The notes beneath the pieces are model-generated. The model was not told the DNA's origin. It saw only the letters and a list, made by a program, of their open reading frames with translations, and made no database searches. This document shows, piece after piece, positions 1-6,868 of a stretch of 11,416 nucleotides of DNA (position 1 is the stretch's first letter; every line of letters starts with the position of its first letter). The position numbers were made by a program, and so were the translations under genes. Origin of the DNA: an uncultured Chitinophagaceae bacterium (GTDB taxonomy: Bacteria; Bacteroidota; Bacteroidia; Chitinophagales; Chitinophagaceae); NCBI GenBank assembly GCA_903832075.1, contig CAILAF010000349.1, positions 1-11,416 of the forward strand, given 5' to 3'.

Positions 1-309
1 GAAAATAAATATTCTTTAATATGGAGAGGGAAAACGAAGTTTCAGATGGATAAACCTGAATTATCTAATGTTGATATTTTTGTAGATGAAGTAAGACAAG
101 ATTTGAATTCATTTGATTGGTATGGTATTAATCCAAATGATATTGCTATGATTAAAGCGTATCCGCCACCTGCTTTTATGTCATTTGGTGGTGGCAATGG
201 TGCAATTGCTGTGTATCTCAAGCATGGTGATGATGAAATAGAAACTAAAGGAAATTATAAGTTTACTGTATTCGGTTATACAAAACCCGAAACAGTTTGG
301 AAGAAATAA
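1..309 (+). CDS. C-terminal fragment of a TonB-receptor plug-domain protein (5' end outside window)
   Basis: The frame is open from base 1, so this is the last 102 codons of a longer gene; the ATG at 46 is internal, not the start. The fragment shows the pattern that closes a TonB-dependent-receptor plug domain: a 'VDIFVDEV' strand, then 'INPNDIAMIKAYPPP', then a glycine-rich turn 'SFGGGNGAIAVYLKHG'. This matches the usual 'I..IeV.kGpaa..G..G.gaI.IytK.G' end of a plug. The protein stops about 30 residues later with no beta-barrel, so it resembles the Bacteroidota envelope proteins that end in a stand-alone plug-like domain and are not transporters. It lies 17 bases upstream of the next gene, probably in one transcript. 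Family assignment is from motif recognition; substrate and function are unknown. Confidence 0.7.
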   Translation, partial: ENKYSLIWRGKTKFQMDKPELSNVDIFVDEVRQDLNSFDWYGINPNDIAMIKAYPPPAFMSFGGGNGAIAVYLKHGDDEIETKGNYKFTVFGYTKPETVWKK

Positions 310-326
310 TTATTCAAACCAATAAT

Positions 327-1580
327 ATGAGAGTTACAATTTTATTTGTTTTCTGCTGCTTTATTTCTTCAGTTTCATTTTCGCAAACCTATTCTATAAA
401 AGGAAAAATTGTTGCAAGCGATATTCTTAAGCCTGTAGCAAATGCTGCTGTATATCTTAGTAATACGTCTGTTGGCATTGCTTCAAATAATAATGGAGAA
501 TTTATTTTAAAGTTCTCTATGAATGGAAGATTTAATTTGATTGTTTCCTGTTTTGGATATGAAACTTATGTGCAAAATATTCAAACAGACAAGCTGCCTG
601 AGGAATTAGTAATTACTTTAAAACCTAAAATAAATGATCTGGGAAATGTTGAAGTAAGAGCATTTGATAAAAACGGATGGGCAAAATGGGGCAGCCTTTT
701 TATTGAAAATTTTATTGGCACATCGGCTTATGCTTATAACTGCACGATAAAAAATGAAAGTGTAATTAAATTTCATTTTTTAGAAAAGAAAAATGAATTG
801 GTTGCATTTGCCAATGAACCCATCATTATTGAAAACAGAACATTGGGATATATCATTCATTATAAATTAGAAGAGTTCAGACTCAATTTTGATTCTAAGT
901 TTTTACTCTTTACCGGCTATCCATTGTTTGAAGAAATGGCTTCTAAAAGAATCAGCATCAAAGTTAACTGGAAGAAAAAACGGGAAGAAGTTTATTATGG
1001 TTCGATGACGCATTTTATGCGCAGTTTATTTAAAGACGAATTAGTTAAAGAGGGTTTTGAAGTACATGCATTAAAAAAAGTGAATGATGAAGAGAGAAAC
1101 AGAGTGTATGATCTTTTTGAAAGAGCAAAAAATCAGTATCATGTAGTTACCATTCCTGATGTGGATACTTTGTTTTATTATAACGCGGTTATAAATAATA
1201 AAGATGTAACAGAAATTGTTTTCCCCTTTTTATTAAACAAGCGCAATTTATTATCACCTGTTGATACTACTGTTAGTGTATTATCTTTTTCTAATTTTTT
1301 AGATGTCAGATACCGAAGAAAAGATGTACCCAATGAATACATAAAATATTTACCGCGAAAAACTAGAATGGGTTTTCAAAAATCTATCCTTGGATTATTA
1401 AGTGCTGATTATGTAAAAGTGTATGCAAATGGAAGTTATTTTGATCCGCAAAATTTATTTGCCGAAGGTTATTGGTCGTGGTGGGAAAAAATGGCAACCA
1501 TGCTTCCGTTTGATTATGAACCTTCTAATAATTTTCAAACTGAAACAATTTATTTAAAAAAGCCAAATAGCAGTAAATGA
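327..1580 (+). CDS. secreted protein with carboxypeptidase-regulatory-like (CarboxypepD_reg) domain
   Basis: The product has 417 residues. I chose the ATG at 327 because it begins a clean signal peptide (residues 1-20, ending 'SVSFSQ'); an ATG at 297 would overlap the upstream gene and put ten polar residues ahead of it. Residues about 23-98 form a carboxypeptidase-D regulatory-like beta-sandwich: 'SIKGKIV', 'PVANAAVYLSNTSVG', 'NNNGEFIL', 'FGYETY' and 'ITLKP'. In SusC-like receptors this domain precedes the plug, but here it is followed by about 300 residues with no barrel or plug pattern (aromatic-rich, e.g. 'GWAKWGSLFIENFIG' and 'MTHFMRSLFKDEL'). I recognise that part as recurrent in Bacteroidota proteins annotated only by the N-terminal domain. 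Likely periplasmic or outer-membrane associated. No Shine-Dalgarno is visible; probably translated from the transcript of the plug-domain gene 17 bases upstream. Function unknown. Confidence 0.8.
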   Translation: MRVTILFVFCCFISSVSFSQTYSIKGKIVASDILKPVANAAVYLSNTSVGIASNNNGEFILKFSMNGRFNLIVSCFGYETYVQNIQTDKLPEELVITLKPKINDLGNVEVRAFDKNGWAKWGSLFIENFIGTSAYAYNCTIKNESVIKFHFLEKKNELVAFANEPIIIENRTLGYIIHYKLEEFRLNFDSKFLLFTGYPLFEEMASKRISIKVNWKKKREEVYYGSMTHFMRSLFKDELVKEGFEVHALKKVNDEERNRVYDLFERAKNQYHVVTIPDVDTLFYYNAVINNKDVTEIVFPFLLNKRNLLSPVDTTVSVLSFSNFLDVRYRRKDVPNEYIKYLPRKTRMGFQKSILGLLSADYVKVYANGSYFDPQNLFAEGYWSWWEKMATMLPFDYEPSNNFQTETIYLKKPNSSK

Positions 1581-1636
1581 TTGTATATTCTTTTTGCTGA
1601 AGAGTTTTTCATAAGAGACTTTTGGGAAATGATTTT

Positions 1637-1700
1637 CATTTTATTTAATAAAAATAAAATGCATCAGATTAAGATAATTTTAGTTAATTGCATTTTATTT
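1637..1700 (+). repeat. three-segment inverted-repeat set upstream of the RlpA-like gene
   Basis: Three related segments lie in the 174-base gap before the RlpA-like gene. Segment A (1637-1646) is CATTTTATTT. Segment B (1652-1663) is AAATAAAATGCA. Segment C (1689-1700) is TGCATTTTATTT. A and B form a 10-bp perfect hairpin with a 5-base loop. B and C form a 12-bp perfect hairpin with a 25-base loop. Because B takes part in both, the hairpins exclude each other, as in attenuator leaders. No T-run follows directly, so neither is a textbook intrinsic terminator. The segments are AT-rich and the pairing could be accidental. Confidence 0.5.
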
Positions 1701-1754
1701 GGTTTTCGTTAACGATTGGGGAGGGCTGTTGGCCAAAAAACAAATTCATTAAAA

Positions 1755-2162
1755 ATGAAATATTGTCTCAGCCTTTTATGTGTTCTTTTCTTAATGGATG
1801 GTAAAGTATTTGGTCAAAATGATACAGTAGTTTTAAAATCCAAACCTAAATTAATAAAAGGGATTGCGAGTTTTTACAGCAGAAGTTTGCAAGGAACGCA
1901 AACTTCAACCGGAGAGATATTTGATCAGAAGAAAATGACCGGCGCAAGCAATAGTGTGAAATTGAATACTTGGGTAAAAGTGACCAATCTAAGCAACGGG
2001 ATGACTGTAATTGTTAGGATTAACGACAGGATGCATCCAAGTATGAAGAAAAAGGGAAGAGTGATTGATTTGACGAGAAGTGCAGCAAAAGAGCTTGGAT
2101 TCTTGTCAAAAGGCTTAACAAAGGTAACATTGGAGATTGTGGATAAACCGGATGATGAATAA
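1755..2162 (+). CDS. RlpA-family double-psi beta-barrel protein, divergent
   Basis: The product has 135 residues. The ATG at 1755 opens a signal peptide (1-20, 'MKYCLSLLCVLF...KVFG'); a TTG at 1716 would add 13 residues ahead of it and is rejected. Residues about 36-129 match the RlpA double-psi beta-barrel without gaps: 'GIASFYSRSLQGTQTSTGE', 'WVKVTNLSNGMTVIVRINDR', 'GRVIDLTRSAAKELGF' and 'KVTLEIV'. Conserved acidic residues are present (E54, D57, D105). The usual 'AH.TLPfGT' segment has become 'ASNSVKLNT', so the family histidine is Ser65, and 'NDRGP' has become 'NDRMHP'. There is no SPOR domain, so septal targeting through denuded glycan is not expected. Classical RlpA is a lytic transglycosylase acting on peptide-free glycan strands; activity here is doubtful. 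It ends 79 bases before the OmpA-family gene. Confidence 0.85.
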   Translation: MKYCLSLLCVLFLMDGKVFGQNDTVVLKSKPKLIKGIASFYSRSLQGTQTSTGEIFDQKKMTGASNSVKLNTWVKVTNLSNGMTVIVRINDRMHPSMKKKGRVIDLTRSAAKELGFLSKGLTKVTLEIVDKPDDE

Positions 2163-2189
2163 CTTGTTAATTCTTAAAAGAATCTTAAT

Positions 2190-2221
2190 TTTCATAAAAT
2201 CAAAATCACCCATTATTTTTG
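2190..2221 (+). promoter_or_regulatory. candidate Bacteroidota promoter of the OmpA-family gene
   Basis: TATTTTTG at 2214-2221 fits the Bacteroidota -7 element TAnnTTTG exactly. Twenty bases upstream, TTTC at 2190-2193 is one base from the -33 element TTTG. Transcription would begin near 2228, leaving a leader of about 14 bases before the ATG at 2242. This agrees with the absence of a Shine-Dalgarno and with starting translation at 2242, since an in-frame ATG at 2137 would lie upstream of the promoter. Confidence 0.45.
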
Positions 2222-2241
2222 CAAAACTTAAAAAACTGATT

Positions 2242-3588
2242 ATGAAGAAAATTATCCTCTCGTTTATTGCTGTTTGTTTGGTATCAATATCGTTCAGCCA
2301 AAGTACGAGCTTGAAAAAAAGACCGACACTTGGTGTAAATTTTTTCCTGAAAGATTTTGCTACTCCCGACAAGTTAGGCTCTAACAGTCTTGGTACTGTC
2401 ATTAGGGACGGAGCTTGGTCTAAACCAAAAAATATGACGCCTGGTTTTGGTATTCAATATTTAAATGGAATAAATGATAACGTTGATTTCATGGCAAACT
2501 TGGGTGGATCATTTTTGAAATACCCTTTCCTTTATAAAAGTGGGGTTGCCACTTCTACTACCGATAAGTTTTTATTAGAAACAGATGCAAATCTTAATTT
2601 AAAGTTATTAACTGATAATTATTTTGCTGTTCCATACCTTTCTGTTGGTGCTGGTATATCCATGTATGGTGGAACATATTTTGCAGCATACCTTCCTGTT
2701 GGTACAGGAATGCAATTTAATTTAGGTGATGAAACATTTGTGAACTTGCAATTTTCTTATCATTTAAAAGTTACTGATTTCAGTAATTATAATTTCCATT
2801 ATTCTTTGGGAATCTCTTCGCCGATTTTTGATAAGAAAGAAGTAGTTGTTGTAGCACCGCCACCACCTCCAGTTGTTGTAGTTGCACCACCAAAAGATAC
2901 AGATGGTGATGGTATTCCCGATAACTTGGATAAATGTCCTACAGTTCCGGGTGTTGCTCGTTACCAAGGTTGTCCAATTCCTGATACTGATGGAGATGGT
3001 ATCAATGATGAAAACGACAAATGTCCAACTGTTAAAGGTGTTGCTCGTTACCAAGGATGTCCAATTCCTGATACTGATAAAGATGGTATCAATGATGAAG
3101 AAGATAAATGTCCTACAGTTCCGGGTCTTGCTCGTTATCAAGGATGTCCAATACCAGATACAGATGGTGATGGTGTAAATGATGAAGAAGATAAATGTCC
3201 TACAGAAAAGGGACCGGCTTCTAATCATGGTTGCCCTGAATTGAAAGATTTCAACTTCAAAGCAGAGAATGTTCAATTTTTAACTGGCAGTGCTGAATTA
3301 ACTAAAATTGCTAAATTAGAATTAGATAAAGGTGCTACTATTTTAACTCAGCATCCATCTTTAAATGTTGCAGTAGAAGGTTATACTGATAATGCAGGTA
3401 AACCTGATAAAAACAAAATTTTATCTCAAAAAAGAGCTGATGCTGTTAAAGCTTATTTAGTGAAAAAAGGAATTAACGATACTAGAATAACTGCGACTGG
3501 TTTTGGTGATGCTAATCCTGTTGGTGATAACAAGACAGCAAAAGGAAGAACTGCTAATCGTAGAGTAGATTTTAAAATAAAACAATAA
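2242..3588 (+). CDS. OmpA-family outer membrane protein with thrombospondin type 3-like repeats
   Basis: The product has 448 residues. Residues 1-20 are a signal peptide ('MKKIILSFIAVCLVSISFSQ'). Residues about 25-195 look like an outer-membrane beta-barrel with alternating aromatic strands. A linker (201-217) reads 'VVVVAPPPPPVVVVAPP'. Residues 219-334 hold four consecutive 29-residue units starting 'DTDGDG' or 'DTDKDG' with a 'DKCPT...GCP' core, the thrombospondin type 3-like calcium-binding repeats common in Bacteroidota OmpA proteins. Each unit carries two cysteines, probably disulfide-bonded. Residues about 337-448 are the OmpA peptidoglycan-binding domain: 'VEGYTDNAG' gives Asp383 and 'LSQKRADAVKAYL' gives Arg398, the pair that holds the diaminopimelate carboxylate in known OmpA domains; it ends 'KGRTANRRVDFKI'. 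Likely role: a structural tether between outer membrane and peptidoglycan. The gene has its own candidate promoter and a strong terminator. Confidence 0.95.
   Translation: MKKIILSFIAVCLVSISFSQSTSLKKRPTLGVNFFLKDFATPDKLGSNSLGTVIRDGAWSKPKNMTPGFGIQYLNGINDNVDFMANLGGSFLKYPFLYKSGVATSTTDKFLLETDANLNLKLLTDNYFAVPYLSVGAGISMYGGTYFAAYLPVGTGMQFNLGDETFVNLQFSYHLKVTDFSNYNFHYSLGISSPIFDKKEVVVVAPPPPPVVVVAPPKDTDGDGIPDNLDKCPTVPGVARYQGCPIPDTDGDGINDENDKCPTVKGVARYQGCPIPDTDKDGINDEEDKCPTVPGLARYQGCPIPDTDGDGVNDEEDKCPTEKGPASNHGCPELKDFNFKAENVQFLTGSAELTKIAKLELDKGATILTQHPSLNVAVEGYTDNAGKPDKNKILSQKRADAVKAYLVKKGINDTRITATGFGDANPVGDNKTAKGRTANRRVDFKIKQ
2896..3243 (+). repeat. four in-frame 87-bp tandem repeats in the OmpA-family gene
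   Basis: The units are 2896-2982, 2983-3069, 3070-3156 and 3157-3243, each encoding 29 residues with no gap. Identity is patchy. Units 1 and 3 share the middle stretch coding 'CPTVPG', units 1 and 4 share their first 18 bases, and units 3 and 4 share a 27-base stretch coding 'NDEEDKCPT'. Unit 4 diverges at its end, where it joins the OmpA domain. The mosaic suggests exchange between units, and unit number may vary among strains. Confidence 0.9.
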
Positions 3589-3612
3589 TTCTGTAATAAG
3601 ATTATTCAAAAT

Positions 3613-3643
3613 AAAAAAACCTCGAACTCAGCGAGGTTTTTTT
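3613..3643. terminator. bidirectional intrinsic terminator
   Basis: CCTCG (3620-3624) pairs with CGAGG (3632-3636) around a 7-base loop. The stem is flanked by seven A (3613-3619) and seven T (3637-3643), which can extend it to 12 bp and supply a U-tract on either strand. It lies 24 bases after the OmpA-family stop and 51 bases beyond the end of the minus-strand cysteine desulfurase gene, so it can serve both convergent genes. Confidence 0.9.
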
Positions 3644-3694
3644 ATTGCTATATTTTATTCATGAAATGATCCTGAATAGAATAAAAGTGTGTAA

Positions 3695-4822
3695 TTAAAT
3701 TATTGTTTTTAACTTTTCAATCACTGTATCTATTTCTTCTTTGGTATTTTGTTTACTGAAAGAAAAGCGAACAGCAATAGTATTATGATCTTTCTTAATT
3801 GCATTAATTACATGACTAACGTTTTCTGTTCCACTGCTGCAAGCACTACCGCTGCTTGCACAAATATTGTTAATATCAAGATTAAACAATAGCATTTCAG
3901 TTCGTTCAGATTCGGGAAAACTGACATTTAAAATTGTATACAAACTTTTATCAAATGTATCTCCATTAAATGAAACACCTTTAATATGTTTTCTTAATTG
4001 CTCCAACATATAATCTTTCAAACCCTTTATATAAACTCTTTCAATATCATAATTAGTGGTTGCTAATTCTAATGCTTTAGCAAAACCAATTATACCATAC
4101 AAATTTTCAGTACCGGCACGCATATTTCTTTCCTGACTTCCTCCCTTAATAAAAGGTTTGATCTTTATATTTTCATTGATGTATAAAATTCCAACACCTT
4201 TTGGTCCGTGAAACTTATGTGCTGAGCCAGTAATAAAGTGTACAGCTGTTTTTCTTAAGTCAAATGGAAGATGACCAACAGTTTGAACTGTATCACTGTG
4301 AAAAATGGCGTTGTATTTTTTGCATAAATTTCCAACCGCATGAATGTCTGTAATATTACCGATCTCATTATTCGCATGCATTAATGTGACCAAACATTTT
4401 TCTTTGCTTTTTGATAATAGATTTTCTAAATCATCCAAATCAATATGTCCGTCCGGTAATAATTTCACATAATTCAATGAAGCTTCTTTATTATGATGTA
4501 AATATTCAACCGTATTCAATACAGCATGATGTTCAATTTTTGAAGTGATAATATGTTTGCAGCCTAAATCTCTGATTGCGGCAAGGATGGCGGTATTGCT
4601 GCTTTCTGTACCACCACTGGTAAAAAATATTTCTGATGGATGTGCATGTAAAATTTTAGCAACCGATTTTCTTGCGTTCTCAATAGCCAATCTGCTTTCT
4701 CTTCCATAACTATAAATAGAAGAAGGATTTCCGAAATGAGAAGTTAGATAAGGCATCAGGGCTGCTAACACTTCTTTATCAAGTGGAGTAGTAGCTGCAT
4801 TATCTAAATAAATTCTTTGCAT
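3695..4822 (-). CDS. cysteine desulfurase, group I (NifS/IscS type)
   Basis: The product has 375 residues and is a PLP enzyme that takes sulfur from L-cysteine as an enzyme persulfide, releasing alanine, for Fe-S clusters or tRNA thiolation. The start 'MQRIYLDNAATTPLD' is the canonical N-terminus. Visible key residues: 'SGGTESSN' for PLP phosphate contact, His99 in 'SKIEHHAV' stacking on the ring, Asp177 and Gln180 in 'HSDTVQ', Schiff-base Lys203 in 'SAHKFHGPKG', and catalytic Cys328 in the flexible 'SSGSACSSG' loop. That loop marks group I, as against the 'RAGhHCA' of SufS. The C-terminus is shorter than in IscS of E. coli (404 residues), which may mean a different sulfur acceptor. No IscU, Suf or MnmA gene lies alongside, so the partner is unknown and I give no symbol. 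Confidence 0.93.
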   Translation of the reverse strand: MQRIYLDNAATTPLDKEVLAALMPYLTSHFGNPSSIYSYGRESRLAIENARKSVAKILHAHPSEIFFTSGGTESSNTAILAAIRDLGCKHIITSKIEHHAVLNTVEYLHHNKEASLNYVKLLPDGHIDLDDLENLLSKSKEKCLVTLMHANNEIGNITDIHAVGNLCKKYNAIFHSDTVQTVGHLPFDLRKTAVHFITGSAHKFHGPKGVGILYINENIKIKPFIKGGSQERNMRAGTENLYGIIGFAKALELATTNYDIERVYIKGLKDYMLEQLRKHIKGVSFNGDTFDKSLYTILNVSFPESERTEMLLFNLDINNICASSGSACSSGTENVSHVINAIKKDHNTIAVRFSFSKQNTKEEIDTVIEKLKTII

Positions 4823-4828
4823 AGTTGG

Positions 4829-4861
4829 TAAAAGTAAAATAATTCAAACAGAATGAACAAA
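4829..4861 (-). promoter_or_regulatory. candidate promoter of the cysteine desulfurase gene
   Basis: Read on the minus strand, TTTG (4861-4858) is followed after 21 bases by TACTTTTA (4836-4829), one base from TAnnTTTG. The implied start falls next to the ATG at 4822, leaving almost no leader. The 105-base gap up to the phosphohexomutase gene also holds short imperfect AATGAAAA-type repeats (about 4876-4898), and I see no clear terminator for that upstream gene. Confidence 0.3.
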
Positions 4862-4927
4862 AGCAGTTATGCAAATGAAAAATGAAAAGTGAAAAATATT
4901 TCGTACTTCTTATTTAGTATCTAACAC

Positions 4928-6307
4928 TTACATCGCTTCATTAATATCTTTCATAATTCGGGGGGCAATATTAGCTGCTGTGGTTTCGAAATTACTTTCA
5001 GCATAAATACGAATAATAGGTTCGGTATTACTTGTACGAAGATGAACCCAATCATTATCAAATTCAATCTTTAATCCATCTTCTGTGTTGATAGGGTTCT
5101 TTTTGTATTTGCTTTTAATATGCGAGAATATTTTTTTCAGATCAAATCCTTTCTCTAATTCAATCTTATTCTTACTCATAAAATAATCGGGGTAAGTATT
5201 GCGTAATTGCTTTACCGATTTCTTTTCTTTTGACAAATGTGTTAAGAACAATGCAATACCAATTAATGCATCTCTGCCGTAATGCAAATCGGGAACAATA
5301 ATACCACCGTTGCCTTCACCACCAATTACCGCATGTACTGCTTTCATTTTATTCACTACATTCACTTCACCGACTGCACTTGGGAAATATTCGCCACCAT
5401 TTTTTACGGTTACATCTTTTAATGCACGTGTGGAAGACATATTACTTACTGTATTTCCTTTTTTATTCTTTAAAACATAATCAGCAACAGTAACCAAAGT
5501 ATATTCTTCACCAAACAAAGTTCCATCTTCACAAACAAAACATAAACGGTCTACATCAGGGTCAACAGCAATACCCAGATCAGCATGTTGTTTTTTTACT
5601 TCATTACACAACTCGGTTAAATGTTGTGGTAATGGTTCGGGATTGTGCGCAAACTTGCCATTTACTTCAGCATTCAACACAGTAAAATCTTTTACACCTA
5701 ATGCTTTTAACAATTCAGGAACTGCAATGGCACCGGTACTATTAATGGCATCAATAATGATCTTGAATTTTCTTTTTTTGATTGAAGAAATATCAACCAG
5801 TGGATAGTTGATCACTGCATCAATATGTTGTTGTAAAGAATTATTATTGATTGAATAAGTTCCTAATTTATCAACAGATACAAAATCAAAATCATCTTTG
5901 GCAGCGATCTCTAAAACTTTTGCACCATCATCACCACTTATAAATTCTCCATTATGATTCAATAATTTCAATGCGTTCCATTCTTTTGGATTATGGCTCG
6001 CAGTTAAAATTATTCCACCACATGCATTTTCAAAACTAACTGCCATTTCAACGGTTGGTGTTGTGCTTAATCCAAGATCGATCACATCAAAACCTAATGC
6101 ATTCAATGTGCTAACTACTAAACGTTGTACCATTTCGCCACTGATTCTTCCATCACGACCAATAACCACTTTTTTATTAGAGGAATGTTGCGAAAGCCAA
6201 GTGCCGAATGCAGCAGTGAAACGAACAACATCTAAAGGACTTAATGTGTCGCCGGGTTTACCGCCAATGGTTCCTCTTATTCCGGATATACTTTTAATGA
6301 GTGCCAT
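4928..6307 (-). CDS. glmM: phosphohexomutase, probably phosphoglucosamine mutase
   Basis: The product has 459 residues from the ATG at 6307 ('MALIKSISGIRGTIGG'). A further ATG at 6331 would add 'MHHHKLLC' but lies inside the candidate promoter and is rejected. All four alpha-D-phosphohexomutase motifs are present: the phosphoserine loop 'TASHNP' (Ser104), the Mg-binding 'DPDVDR' (Asp249, Asp251, Asp253), the sugar-binding loop 'GEGNGG' (330-335), and the phosphate-binding 'RTSNTEPIIRIYAE' (from Arg424). GlmM converts glucosamine-6-phosphate to glucosamine-1-phosphate, feeding UDP-GlcNAc for peptidoglycan and LPS. The sugar loop differs from the 'GEQSGH' of classical bacterial GlmM, but I recall this N-terminus and loop from Bacteroidota proteins annotated as GlmM. 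Phosphomannomutase/phosphoglucomutase is the alternative. The superfamily is certain; the substrate is inferred. Confidence 0.88.
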   Translation of the reverse strand: MALIKSISGIRGTIGGKPGDTLSPLDVVRFTAAFGTWLSQHSSNKKVVIGRDGRISGEMVQRLVVSTLNALGFDVIDLGLSTTPTVEMAVSFENACGGIILTASHNPKEWNALKLLNHNGEFISGDDGAKVLEIAAKDDFDFVSVDKLGTYSINNNSLQQHIDAVINYPLVDISSIKKRKFKIIIDAINSTGAIAVPELLKALGVKDFTVLNAEVNGKFAHNPEPLPQHLTELCNEVKKQHADLGIAVDPDVDRLCFVCEDGTLFGEEYTLVTVADYVLKNKKGNTVSNMSSTRALKDVTVKNGGEYFPSAVGEVNVVNKMKAVHAVIGGEGNGGIIVPDLHYGRDALIGIALFLTHLSKEKKSVKQLRNTYPDYFMSKNKIELEKGFDLKKIFSHIKSKYKKNPINTEDGLKIEFDNDWVHLRTSNTEPIIRIYAESNFETTAANIAPRIMKDINEAM

Positions 6308-6328
6308 GCATAACAATTTATGATGATG

Positions 6329-6336
6329 CAAACATA
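6329..6336 (-). promoter_or_regulatory. -7 promoter element of the glmM-like gene
   Basis: On the minus strand 6336-6329 reads TATGTTTG, an exact TAnnTTTG match. Transcription would start near 6322, giving a leader of about 15 bases to the ATG at 6307. No TTTG is seen at the -33 spacing. The element overlaps the alternative ATG at 6331, which therefore cannot be the translation start from this promoter. Confidence 0.5.
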
Positions 6337-6405
6337 AAGAAAAAATTTAATTATTCTGTGGTTGTGCATTTATCTGTAACCTTTTGATACAAACAAAAAG
6401 TAGTG

Positions 6406-6751
6406 CTAATTTTTTCTTTTATTTAAACTATCCGGTTTAATGATATAAGATTTTGGATTGTTGAAACCTTTTACAGGCATGTTATCAGTATTGGCTTGTT
6501 GTGGTTTTGCCACAATCATTCCATCCACATGTGATTTGTATAAATTAAATCCCTGTCCGTTATTTCCCAATGTATCAAACTGATAATTTTTTCCTGAAAT
6601 TGCATTGGGCATGGCTTCCGGATGATTATCTTTTTTCATTTTATCTAACAATAATGGTAATATCTTTATTTATGTTGGCAGTATCTAACTTGTTTTGTGC
6701 TTTACAAAATGAACCGATTACAATAAGTATTGAAAGAAAAACTATTCTCAT
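6406..6751 (-). pseudogene. small secreted protein of unknown family, reading frame broken by a +1 shift
   Basis: Two adjacent minus-strand frames look like one gene. The first (6751-6641) starts with ATG and encodes a clear signal peptide, 'MRIVFLSILIVIGSFCKAQ', then 'NKLDTANINKD', and stops after 36 residues. The second frame, open from 6669 to 6406, continues 'ILPLLLDKMKKDNHPEAMP' and runs about 80 residues to a stop, with no secretion signal of its own. Skipping one base between 6669 and 6644 joins them into a protein of about 115 residues. The mature part is polar, with 'HVDGMIVAKP' and 'TDNMPVKGF' segments that look like a weak internal repeat. I do not recognise the family with certainty. 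Explanations: true frameshift mutation, sequencing error, or reinitiation at an ATG (6639) next to the first stop. It lies 98 bases upstream of the glmM-like gene. Confidence 0.55.
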
Positions 6752-6868
6752 AAAATTAATTTTAGAATAGATGCTGCTGATTGTAAAATTACATAAACGG
6801 AATAAGTTTTTGTTTCATCTTTTAAAGAAAGTAAAAGTAAAACTTCAAAACTTTATCTTTATACTCTG

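Noticed and set aside
2115..2402. Minus-strand 95-codon frame across the start of the OmpA gene
   Set aside because: It overlaps the ends of two well-supported genes, has low-complexity hydrophobic content and matches no recognisable domain.
2896..3243. CRISPR-like periodic repeats
   Set aside because: The 87-bp units are contiguous with no spacers, keep the reading frame, and encode thrombospondin type 3-like motifs.
2764..3276. A 170-codon open frame on the minus strand under the OmpA repeats
   Set aside because: It follows the 87-bp periodicity of the repeats and is rich in Thr, Ile and Phe, the expected reverse-complement artefact of Asp/Gly-rich calcium-binding repeats.
4862..4927. Possible terminator of the glmM-like gene in the gap before the desulfurase gene
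   Set aside because: Only a 4-bp stem and loosely repeated AATGAAAA-type sequence are visible; there is no stable hairpin followed by a T-run on the minus strand.
6063..6323. Plus-strand 86-codon frame inside the phosphohexomutase gene
   Set aside because: It lies wholly antisense to conserved catalytic sequence, including the phosphoserine-loop region, and has no domain pattern.
6570..6770. Plus-strand 66-codon frame antisense to the small secreted gene
   Set aside because: The opposite strand shows a proper signal peptide and mature domain; this frame is hydrophobic noise from AT-rich DNA.
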